A stretch of DNA of 64,000 bases from Corynebacterium jeikeium (GTDB taxonomy: Bacteria > Actinomycetota > Actinomycetes > Mycobacteriales > Mycobacteriaceae). The stretch lies in contig NZ_JFCQ01000029.1 in the NCBI RefSeq assembly GCF_000738265.1, positions 1-64,000 on the forward strand, written 5' to 3'. Positions within the stretch are counted from its first letter, which is position 1, and the number at the start of each line of letters is the position of its first letter. This document shows, piece after piece, positions 1 to 10,205 of this stretch. The position numbers and the translations under genes were made by a program. Under the pieces are notes generated by a model. The model did no database searches. It saw only the letters and a program-made list of their open reading frames with translations, and was not told the origin of the DNA.

Positions 1-152
1 TTGTGGGTGTTTGTGTTGTTTGAGAACTGTATAGTGGACGCGAGTATCTTCTTTTTTGTGATTTTTTGTTTGAAATCATTGTTGTTCACGCGCTGACTGT
101 CATGAACGTGTTTGTTGTTTATGTGTGGTTGGTGTGTGGGTGTCTTAGTATT
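1..152 (+). other. 3' part of the 16S-23S rRNA internal spacer
   Basis: The sequence before the 23S gene is T/G-rich and holds a TGAGAACT-type element around 20-28, which is typical of the antitermination region in actinobacterial rRNA spacers. No tRNA gene is visible in this part of the spacer. The 16S gene lies outside the window to the left. The only ORFs here run into the rRNA and are not credible. Confidence 0.75.
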
Positions 153-3223
<3,071 letters not shown>

Positions 3224-3368
3224 TGTTGTTTTTGTGCTAAGACGATTTTGAATGTCGCAAAATTGTTTGCTCGCGTCTGTTATGCAGTGTCTGGAACGGC
3301 ACGGCACACCACTTAAAACCCTGTTTGGTTGGGGTTTGTTGTGGGTGTGTGTTTTGTTCTGAATTGGT

Positions 3369-3487
3369 TTGTCGGTGGTTGTTAGCGGTGGGGTCACGCC
3401 CGGTCCCTTTCCGAACCCGGAAGCTAAGCCTACCTGCGCTGATGGTACTGCACCTGGGAGGGTGTGGGAGAGTAAGTCACCGCCGGC
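3369..3487 (+). rRNA. rrf: 5S ribosomal RNA
   Basis: The conserved 5S core CGGTCCCTTTCCGAACCCGG (3401-3420), the AAGCTAAGCC block directly after it and GATGGTACTGCACC further on are all present. The terminal helix pairs bases near 3371-3378 with those near 3477-3486. The spacer from the 23S end (3224-3368) holds no tRNA. It is the last gene of the operon, followed by a strong terminator. Confidence 0.95.
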
Positions 3488-3503
3488 ATTAAAACTAGAG
3501 ATA

Positions 3504-3561
3504 AACGAGGTGTGGGTCGTTGTAGCCTTTCAAAGGTAACAGCAACCCACACCTCGTTTTT
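3504..3561 (+). terminator. Rho-independent terminator of the rRNA operon
   Basis: A perfect stem of about 14-15 bp is formed by AACGAGGTGTGGGT (3504-3517) and its complement at 3545-3558, separated by a 27-nt loop and ending in a run of five T at 3557-3561. The position just after 5S fits the end of the rrn transcript. Confidence 0.93.
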
Positions 3562-3643
3562 GTATGTCTGAACGTCCTTCCGCTGGGGCTAGAGGCGTCA
3601 ATAAACAAAAGCAGCAACATTGCGCTACAGCGTTCCTGGTAAC

Positions 3644-3683
3644 TAGGATTGATAAGGTTTAAGAGGTGAGCCGGAAGGCTCAC
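3644..3683 (+). promoter_or_regulatory. Putative promoter and tetraloop hairpin before the TPR gene
   Basis: A possible -10 hexamer TAGGAT lies at 3644-3649. It is followed by a perfect 7-bp hairpin GTGAGCC-GGAA-GGCTCAC (3666-3683) with a GNRA-type loop and no T-run. The hairpin would sit in the 5' UTR, 33 nt before the start codon. It may be an mRNA-stability or leader element; no function can be assigned from sequence. Confidence 0.4.
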
Positions 3684-3716
3684 TGAACAACGAAAACGGA
3701 AGGTGCACCCCAAAGC

Positions 3717-4613
3717 ATGGCTGAGCATTCAGATAACAATCGCAGTCGCGGCGGCCGCCCGCAGGGGGATGGCAAGTTCCGAAACAAGGGCGGGTTCAAG
3801 CCCAACCCTGGCGGACGCCCCAACCGCAACTCCAATAAGAAGCGCGGCGGCTCCAACTGGGAGACCCAACGCGGACCCCACAGTGGCCCGCAGCGCGCTG
3901 GCTACCGCGAAGAGCGGCTTAACAAGCGCCTGAACGAACCCGACGTCCCGAACGACCTCGACCCCAAGGAACTCGACCCGTCCGTACGCCAGGAACTCCG
4001 CAGCCTTTCCAAGGACAACGCGGACATGGTGGCGAAGCACCTGATTATGGCCGCTACGCTTCTGGACGATGATCCGGACAAGGCCCTTGCCCACGCCCGC
4101 GCTGCGAAGGATCGCGCTGGGCGCGTGTCCGTAGCCCGCGAAACGTGTGGCATCGTCGCCTACCACGCAGGCGAATGGAAGGAAGCCATCGCGGAGCTCC
4201 GCGCGGCCCGTCGCATGGCCGGCGGCCCCGGCCTGCTGCCTGTGCTGGCGGACGCGGAACGTGGACTCGGCAAGCCGGAGAAGGCCCTAGAAGTAGCTAA
4301 CGACCCGCAGGCCGACCAGCTGGATGCCGAATCGAAGGCAGAGCTGGCCATCGTCGTTGCTGGTGCACACCAAGACCTCGACCACCCGGAAGAAGCCCTG
4401 CTAGCGCTGGAAGCACAGCTGGATAACGCTGAAGCGCCCGACGTAACCCGTATGCGTCTCTTCTACGCTTATGCCGACGCGCTGGCCACCGCAGAGCGCA
4501 AGGACGAGGCCATCGAATGGTTCCGCCGGGCAGAGGAAATGGATACCGAGGAAGTCCTCGACGTTCCCGATCGTCTGGCAGAGCTCGGCGTAGAGCCGGA
4601 CGAGGATAAGTAG
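3717..4613 (+). CDS. TPR-like repeat protein, first gene of the tlyA-recN operon (Rv1691-like)
   Basis: The 298-aa product starts with about 70 low-complexity residues rich in Arg, Gly, Asn and Pro (for example SRGGRPQGDGKFRNKGG). An alpha-helical region follows from about residue 75 to the end, with repeated Ala-rich helix pairs of tetratricopeptide type, such as DPDKALAHARAAKDRAG and HAGEWKEAIAELRAARR. The chosen ATG has a GGAAGG ribosome site about 13 nt upstream. The stop is only 3 nt before the next ATG, so it is translationally linked to the HAD phosphatase. The same position is occupied in Mycobacterium by the TPR protein Rv1691. No catalytic motif is seen. A role as scaffold or RNA-associated protein, suggested by the basic Gly/Arg-rich tail, is inference only. 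Confidence 0.85.
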   Translation: MAEHSDNNRSRGGRPQGDGKFRNKGGFKPNPGGRPNRNSNKKRGGSNWETQRGPHSGPQRAGYREERLNKRLNEPDVPNDLDPKELDPSVRQELRSLSKDNADMVAKHLIMAATLLDDDPDKALAHARAAKDRAGRVSVARETCGIVAYHAGEWKEAIAELRAARRMAGGPGLLPVLADAERGLGKPEKALEVANDPQADQLDAESKAELAIVVAGAHQDLDHPEEALLALEAQLDNAEAPDVTRMRLFYAYADALATAERKDEAIEWFRRAEEMDTEEVLDVPDRLAELGVEPDEDK

Positions 4614-4616
4614 CCC

Positions 4617-5624
4617 ATGGCCCACCCGCTGCTGGATAACTACGATGCCCTGCTAGCCGACCTTGACGGCACCGTCTTTTCTGGCCACACCCCAATCCCC
4701 GGCGCAGCCGAGGGACTGGAAGGCCGCCAGGTCATGTACGTCACCAACAACGCGTCGCGCTCACCCCAGCAGGTAGCTGAGCACCTGCAGTCCATGGGAT
4801 TTGCCGCCGACGCGGACCACGTGGTGACCTCCGCCATGGCAGCCTGTGATCTGGGCAAGCAGTACATCGCGGAAGCAGAAGTCGAACGCCCGCTCGCGTA
4901 CGTCATCGGCCACGATTCCTTCAAGCAGCTGGTTGCGGACGCGGGCTTTGCGCTGACGGACACCGCCGATGATCACCCGCATGTCGTATTCCACGGGCAC
5001 AGTCCGGATAACGACTGGGCTCGCCTGTCGGAAGGCGCGTTGGCTATCCAGCGCGGCGCACGATACTTCGCCTCGAACCTGGACACCACGTTGCCCTCGG
5101 AGCGCGGATTCATGGTCGGCAACGGTTCGATGGTCGCCGCTGTCACCTCCGCTACCGGTGTAAAGCCTCAGTCTGCTGGTAAGCCTGGCCCCGCGATGTT
5201 CGAGGTTGCTGCACACCGCATTGGCTCCACGAAGCCCCTTGCCGTCGGTGATCGCCTGGATACCGACATCGCTGGTGGTAACGCCGCGGGCATGGATACT
5301 CTCTGCACCGTCACCGGGGTGTCTACCCATACCGATATTATTGACGCCCCCTCGTCCCACCGACCGACGTTTATCGCCGGTAATCTACGCGACCACCTGC
5401 CCGGCTGGTCCGCAAGCGTGGAACCGAGCAGCGCAACCATCCGCGTGGAGGCCGGTGAACTCGGCGACGTGGAGGTCATGGCTGCCGAAGCTCTGGCCGT
5501 CGCAGCGCCCTTGGCGTGGCAGCTTATCGACGACCCGCAGATCACTCAGGTAACGTGCGCGGCTGATATCGACTTTGTAGGTGCAGATGCGCAGGCCATG
5601 GAGGCCCTGGGAGGTTGGAAGTAA
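4617..5624 (+). CDS. HAD-superfamily IIA phosphatase, probable glycerol-3-phosphate phosphatase
   Basis: HAD motif I DLDGT is at residues 15-19, with the nucleophile Asp15 and acid Asp17. Motif II lies in VTNNASRS near 42-49, the lysine motif in SAGKPGPAMFE near 186, and motif IV in VGDRLDTDIAGG near 216. The C2-type cap between them places it in the NagD/PGP group. About 70 residues follow the HAD core as an Ala-rich C-terminal domain, which matches the two-domain mycobacterial Rv1692. Rv1692 is known as a D-glycerol-3-phosphate phosphatase that recycles polar heads of glycerophospholipids, and the gene order here is the same. The 335-aa length is normal. Substrate is inferred from family and synteny; 4-nitrophenylphosphatase would be the generic alternative. 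Confidence 0.85.
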   Translation: MAHPLLDNYDALLADLDGTVFSGHTPIPGAAEGLEGRQVMYVTNNASRSPQQVAEHLQSMGFAADADHVVTSAMAACDLGKQYIAEAEVERPLAYVIGHDSFKQLVADAGFALTDTADDHPHVVFHGHSPDNDWARLSEGALAIQRGARYFASNLDTTLPSERGFMVGNGSMVAAVTSATGVKPQSAGKPGPAMFEVAAHRIGSTKPLAVGDRLDTDIAGGNAAGMDTLCTVTGVSTHTDIIDAPSSHRPTFIAGNLRDHLPGWSASVEPSSATIRVEAGELGDVEVMAAEALAVAAPLAWQLIDDPQITQVTCAADIDFVGADAQAMEALGGWK

Positions 5625-5801
5625 GTGGGCGAGGGGCAACCGAAACCTTCGATGCTGTCGGGGGACAGTGGGCGTCAACAAGAGGAGCTGGCACAGGCCG
5701 TCGACGAGCTACTCGCACGGGATGTACACGGCGCGGAGGAAGCTGCCGTGTTGGAAGAAGCTCACAGGGTGGTTAACGAGGCGCTCGGGGGCGAGCGCTA
5801 A
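5625..5801 (+). CDS. Small conserved 58-aa protein between the HAD phosphatase and tlyA (Rv1693-like)
   Basis: A GTG codon follows the preceding stop directly (TAA at 5622-5624, GTG at 5625). The reading frame encodes 58 residues and ends in a TAA that shares its last base with the tlyA ATG at 5801, the coupling expected of a real operon gene. The product is acidic and probably helical, with segments such as EELAQAVDELLARDVHGAEE. Mycobacterium tuberculosis has a similarly sized ORF (Rv1693) at this exact place. No function is known or visible. It is short enough to be missed by automatic callers. Confidence 0.7.
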   Translation: MGEGQPKPSMLSGDSGRQQEELAQAVDELLARDVHGAEEAAVLEEAHRVVNEALGGER

Positions 5802-6640
5802 TGGCGAAAAGAGGAGCCAAGCTGCAGCGCCTGGATGCAGAGCTGGTAGCGCGGAAGATCGCGCGCAGCCGCGAGCACGCGCAGGAGATGATCAAGGCCG
5901 GGCGAGTAACCGTCAATGGAATGCTGGCAAAGAAGCCGGCCAGCGGGGTCGACGGCAACGTTTCCATCAAGGTTGCGGAGTCGGAGGATGACCGCTGGGC
6001 CAGCCGGGGCGCACACAAGTTGCTGGGAGCTCTGGCGGCTTTCGAACCCCGAGGACTTTCCGTGGAAGGCAAGACGGTGTTGGATGCCGGTGCCTCGACG
6101 GGCGGATTCACGGACGTGTGCCTGGACCGCGGGGCGGCGAAGGTCAAGGCTGTGGACGTTGGCTATGGGCAGCTGATCTGGCGCCTGCAGAACGACGACC
6201 GTGTGGACGTGATGGACCGGACGAACGTGCGCACCCTTACTCCGGAGGCACTCGGCGGGCAGGTTGATCTGATGGTCGGCGACCTGAGTTTTATTTCCAT
6301 TCGCCTGGTGCTGCCCGCTCTGGCCGCGTGCGTGAAGGAAGGCGGCGACCTGTTGCCGATGGTGAAGCCCCAGTTCGAGGTCGGCAAGGACAGACTGGGC
6401 CACGGCGGCGTCGTGCGCAGCCCGGAACTGCGGGCAGAAGTGACCCGTCAGGTGGCGGTCGAGGCGATGAAGTATGGTCTGAAGACGAAGGCCGTTGTCG
6501 CTTCCCCGCTGCCGGGACCGAGCGGCAATGTGGAGTATTTTCTGTGGCTGGTCAAAGACTCGCCTAGCATGGATACAGAGGCTGACTTTGACGGCCTGGA
6601 CCAGATGATTGCAACCGCCATTAAGGAGGGCCCGCAGTGA
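5801..6640 (+). CDS. tlyA: TlyA-type rRNA 2'-O-methyltransferase / hemolysin A family
   Basis: The 279-aa product has an N-terminal S4 RNA-binding domain (about residues 6-65, RLDAELVARKIARSREHAQE) and an FtsJ-like SAM-dependent methyltransferase domain. The SAM-binding motif VLDAGASTGGFTDVCLDRGA is near 87-106 and an acidic VGDLSFISIR motif near 158. Family members in Mycobacterium 2'-O-methylate cytidines in 16S and 23S rRNA and thereby set sensitivity to capreomycin. The ATG overlaps the preceding stop by one base and the stop overlaps the NAD kinase start (GTGA), so it is embedded in the operon. Confidence 0.93.
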   Translation: MAKRGAKLQRLDAELVARKIARSREHAQEMIKAGRVTVNGMLAKKPASGVDGNVSIKVAESEDDRWASRGAHKLLGALAAFEPRGLSVEGKTVLDAGASTGGFTDVCLDRGAAKVKAVDVGYGQLIWRLQNDDRVDVMDRTNVRTLTPEALGGQVDLMVGDLSFISIRLVLPALAACVKEGGDLLPMVKPQFEVGKDRLGHGGVVRSPELRAEVTRQVAVEAMKYGLKTKAVVASPLPGPSGNVEYFLWLVKDSPSMDTEADFDGLDQMIATAIKEGPQ

Positions 6641-7581
6641 CCAACCCGGGAACTGACCAGGACGCGGGCAAGCAAACAGAACGCGAGGTTCTGCTAGTTG
6701 CGCACACCGGTGTTCACGAAAATCTGGGCCTGGCGGCGGAGGCTGCGTCTAGGTTGCAAAAGGGCGGGATCAACGTGCGTGTAATGGCTACCGCGGACCC
6801 TGCCCCGGTCGCTCGGCACGAGGTTCTGGGGCGATTCAAGCGCTACGGCCACACCAAGGAAGCCGCCACTGGCGTGGAGATGGTGATCGTCTTGGGCGGC
6901 GACGGCACCTTCCTGCGCGCCGCCGACATTGCGCACTCAGCGGACGTGCCGGTGCTGGGCATCAACATGGGCCACATCGGTTTCCTGGCGGAGTGGGAGC
7001 AGGAATCTCTGCAGGAGGCCGTCGACCGCGTTATCGACCGCGACTACCGCATCGAAGATCGCATGACCCTGTCCATTACTGCCCGCGACATGGATGGTCG
7101 CGTGTTGGGCACTGGCTGGGCGCTGAACGAGTGCTCCGTGGAAAACCTAAACCGCCAAGGTGTGCTGGATACGATCCTGGAGGTCGACAAGCGCCCTGTA
7201 TCTTCGTTCGGTTGTGACGGTGTTTTGGTATCGACGCCCACCGGCTCCACCGCCTACGCTTTCAGCGCAGGTGGCCCAGTTCTGTGGCCGGAGTTGGACG
7301 CTATTCTGGTGGTGACCAGCAACGCGCACACGTTGTTTAGCCGCCCGCTGGTGGTCTCCCCGAATTCGATGGTGGCGGTGGAGACGAACCCTTCGACCTC
7401 CCCGGCGACCGTGGTGATGGATGGCTTCCGCCAGATCCACATGCCCCCGGGCGCGCGCGTGGAGATTCGCCGTGGTCCGCAGCCCGTGCGCTGGGTGCGC
7501 CTAGATTCCGCACCGTTTACCGACCGCCTGGTACACAAGTTCCGCCTGCCCGTGACGGGCTGGAGGGGACCGCGCCACTAG
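6637..7581 (+). CDS. nadK: NAD kinase
   Basis: The enzyme phosphorylates NAD to NADP using ATP or polyphosphate. The diagnostic GGDG motif is in IVLGGDGTFLRAADIAH near residue 88. The NE/D-type motif LNECSVENLNR lies near 167 and the Gly-rich motif STPTGSTAYAFSAGGP near 203. The 314-aa length is normal for actinobacterial PpnK. The GTG start overlaps the tlyA stop by four bases, and recN begins 2 nt after the stop. In mycobacteria this is Rv1695, in the same order. Confidence 0.95.
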   Translation: MTNPGTDQDAGKQTEREVLLVAHTGVHENLGLAAEAASRLQKGGINVRVMATADPAPVARHEVLGRFKRYGHTKEAATGVEMVIVLGGDGTFLRAADIAHSADVPVLGINMGHIGFLAEWEQESLQEAVDRVIDRDYRIEDRMTLSITARDMDGRVLGTGWALNECSVENLNRQGVLDTILEVDKRPVSSFGCDGVLVSTPTGSTAYAFSAGGPVLWPELDAILVVTSNAHTLFSRPLVVSPNSMVAVETNPSTSPATVVMDGFRQIHMPPGARVEIRRGPQPVRWVRLDSAPFTDRLVHKFRLPVTGWRGPRH

Positions 7582-7583
7582 TA

Positions 7584-9308
7584 ATGCTGCACGAACTACA
7601 CATTCGCAACCTCGGTGTGATCGAGGAAGCGACGGCGGAGTTTTCCACCGGCTTGAGCGTTGTCACCGGTGAGACCGGTGCGGGTAAGACGATGGTGGTC
7701 AGCTCCCTACGCTTGCTTTCCGGCCACCGCGCGGACCCGTCGCGGGTTCGCAACGGCGCTGATAAGGCCAGCGTGGAAGGCATTTTCTCCACCGACTCCG
7801 CGGCGGTTGCGGAGCTGGTCGAAGAGGTCGGCGGTTACAGCGACGAGGGCGAGGTTATAGCCTCCCGCACAGTGAACGCTACGGGGCGTTCTCGCGCGCA
7901 CCTGGCGGGTAAGACGGTGGCAGCGGGCGTGCTGGGGGAGTTCGCCGGCCACGTCATCACCATCCATGGGCAGAACGACCAACTGCGTCTGCTGGATCCG
8001 GTGCGCCAGCTCGCCGCGCTCGACGACTATGCGGGGTTGGGAGAGAAGGTTGCCGCATACCAGGCCCGTCGCGCCGAGTGGCTGCGCCTAGCCAAGGATC
8101 TGCAGCGCCGCATGGAGGCGCGGCGCGACCTGGCCCTGGAAAGCGAGACCCTGCAACGAGCTGTGGAGGCTATCGACGAGATCGACCCGCAGCCAGGAGA
8201 GGACGTGGAGGTCAAAGCGCAGATCAAGCGTCTGCAGGCCGCCGATGACATCCGCGCGGGGTTACAGCGGGCGCAGGCGGCGCTGGACGGTATGGATGGA
8301 ATGGCGGCCGGCGATGACTTCGGCGATTCCGAAGGTGCCAGTTCCCTGGTTTCCCAGGCAGCTAACGAGCTATCCAGTCTGACGGACATGGAAGGCGAGG
8401 GCGGGAATCTGTCCGAGCTGGCTGATCGCCTGAGCGAGGTTGGAGTGCTGCTGGCCGACATTTCCTCCGAGGTTGGCCAGGCGCTGTTGGACGTGCCCGA
8501 CCCCGATGAGCTGGACGGGCTGCTGCAGCGCCAGACCCAGCTGCGGGAACTGCGCAAATACGCCGTGGACGTCGATGGGGCGCTGGCGTGGCGTGAGCAG
8601 GCTCGCCAGCGTTTGGAATCTATGGACGTTTCCGATGAAGCGCTACAGAAGCTGCAGGATCAGGTCGCCTCTGCACAGGATGCTGCGCGCAACGTGGCGG
8701 AGGAGCTGTCGAAGGCGCGCGTGAGGGCGTCCAAAAAATTTTCAAAGGCTGTCACCGAAGAGATCCGGGGCCTGCACATGTCGGCCGAGATCCGCGTGGA
8801 TGTGCGGCGTGCCAGCGAGAAGCCGGATGACCTTGGGCTGCACGGTATCGACGAGGTTGAGTTTCAGCTGGTGCAGGGCGGGAATGTGAATCCGCTGGCG
8901 GGTTCGGCCTCTGGTGGTGAGCTGTCGCGCGTGATGCTGGCGTTGGAAGTGGTGCTGGCCGCAGGCACGGATGGCGGTCGGACGATGGTGTTCGACGAGG
9001 TCGACGCTGGTGTGGGCGGTAAAGCCGCTGTGGAGATCGGGCGCCGTCTGGCGAAGCTGGCGGTCGATAATCAGGTCATTGTGGTGACTCACTTGCCTCA
9101 GGTCGCTGCGTTTGGTGACGCCCACGTGTACGTGGCTAAGGCGACATCGGCCGACTCGGTGACTTCTTCTGTGCGCACGCTTGATGAGGCCGAGCGGGTG
9201 GAGGAATTGTCACGCATGCTGGCGGGTCTGGAATCTGAGACGGGGCGGGCGCACGCGGAAGAGCTAATGGAGATGGCCACGGAGGCGAAGGCTGCCCTGA
9301 GGGCATAG
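7584..9308 (+). CDS. recN: DNA repair protein RecN
   Basis: RecN is an SMC-like ATPase that acts early in double-strand break repair. Walker A GETGAGKT is at residues 29-36. The central part (about 155-385) is rich in Glu, Leu, Gln and Arg and fits the coiled-coil arms. The ABC signature SGGELSRVMLALE is near 443, Walker B MVFDEVDAGVGG near 470, and the switch histidine is in VVTHLPQVAAFGD near 500. The 574-aa length is as expected. No SOS box is visible directly upstream; the gene is read through from the operon. Confidence 0.96.
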   Translation: MLHELHIRNLGVIEEATAEFSTGLSVVTGETGAGKTMVVSSLRLLSGHRADPSRVRNGADKASVEGIFSTDSAAVAELVEEVGGYSDEGEVIASRTVNATGRSRAHLAGKTVAAGVLGEFAGHVITIHGQNDQLRLLDPVRQLAALDDYAGLGEKVAAYQARRAEWLRLAKDLQRRMEARRDLALESETLQRAVEAIDEIDPQPGEDVEVKAQIKRLQAADDIRAGLQRAQAALDGMDGMAAGDDFGDSEGASSLVSQAANELSSLTDMEGEGGNLSELADRLSEVGVLLADISSEVGQALLDVPDPDELDGLLQRQTQLRELRKYAVDVDGALAWREQARQRLESMDVSDEALQKLQDQVASAQDAARNVAEELSKARVRASKKFSKAVTEEIRGLHMSAEIRVDVRRASEKPDDLGLHGIDEVEFQLVQGGNVNPLAGSASGGELSRVMLALEVVLAAGTDGGRTMVFDEVDAGVGGKAAVEIGRRLAKLAVDNQVIVVTHLPQVAAFGDAHVYVAKATSADSVTSSVRTLDEAERVEELSRMLAGLESETGRAHAEELMEMATEAKAALRA

Positions 9309-9450
9309 CGGGCTGTACGGTCGGAGCAGTCTAAGATCTTTTTGGAGCTACCCCGCGCGCAGCGGTGTGATCGGCGCTACAGTGGTGCAGTGTTGAAGGG
9401 GGAGCACGCGCCCGTGGCGACAAGCGTGCGGTATGTGAGGGGGATTACTG

Positions 9451-10182
9451 ATGAAGCGTCTAGCGACAAGTGTGTTTTTAATTTTCTTTGGTTTTGCGGT
9501 GGTGGCTTGCGGTTCGGGTGAGACAGAACAGCCTCTGAACGGCGCTTTTGCTGAAGCAGATGGGTTATCCACAGGCGAGTCCTCTGTGGATAACCCAGGC
9601 TCGGGCGCGGGGCAGGGGGACGGACGTGTGCTAAAACCTGAAGGGCACAAGGGAATGTGGTTCGAGACTGAGCCGGAGGATCCTTGGGAGCATTACGTTT
9701 GGAAATCGCAGAGGTTTGTGGGGGATCCGATCGACCTTCCGAAGCTTAAGGCGAAGCGTCCAAACGATCCGTTGGCGGGGTTGCCTGACGTGTGCGATGA
9801 GAAGGTGATCGAGAGAATGCGGGAGGTGGGGTTTGAGTACGAGAATCTGGATAGTAAAGGGCCCGTGCGGTCTTGCTATTTCTTCGAGAAAGAGAGCATT
9901 GAAGGTCCTTTTGCTGAAAAGATGTTCAACATTGCGATTGACCCAACTCGCCCGTTGGAGCGATTTAGTAAAAACGTAAACTACGAAGCGGGTCGAAGTG
10001 ACGTTGATGCTATAGGAATAGATTTAGAACCGGGGGATAGCGAATGTGGGATTGCTTTTGGAAAAGGTAGCTCTACTTTTTATGCACGATTTGTCGTAGA
10101 TGATCCGACGCAAGATGTTCGGTCTGTTTGCAATTTGTCAGAGCATTTCTTTCAAATTTTTGATAATATGTCGAATATTTAA
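9451..10182 (+). CDS. Putative lipoprotein, DUF3558-like
   Basis: The 243-aa product begins with a lysine/arginine, a hydrophobic stretch and the lipobox VVACGS, which predicts signal peptidase II cleavage before Cys20. The mature part has an acidic, disordered start, then a domain with well-spaced cysteines: DVCDEKVIERMREVGF, the SCYFFEKE segment, SECGIAFGKG and the C-terminal VCNLSE. This pattern (DPL..LPDVC, then RSC) resembles DUF3558 lipoproteins of Mycobacteriales. It lies between recN and steA, where related genomes have nothing, and its second half is clearly AT-richer than its neighbours. The start of the next gene is 23 nt downstream, so the two are probably co-transcribed. The family assignment is by pattern only and should be tested by profile search. 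Confidence 0.65.
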   Translation: MKRLATSVFLIFFGFAVVACGSGETEQPLNGAFAEADGLSTGESSVDNPGSGAGQGDGRVLKPEGHKGMWFETEPEDPWEHYVWKSQRFVGDPIDLPKLKAKRPNDPLAGLPDVCDEKVIERMREVGFEYENLDSKGPVRSCYFFEKESIEGPFAEKMFNIAIDPTRPLERFSKNVNYEAGRSDVDAIGIDLEPGDSECGIAFGKGSSTFYARFVVDDPTQDVRSVCNLSEHFFQIFDNMSNI

Positions 10183-10205
10183 GTTCAAGTAATTAGGGGT
10201 GGGGA

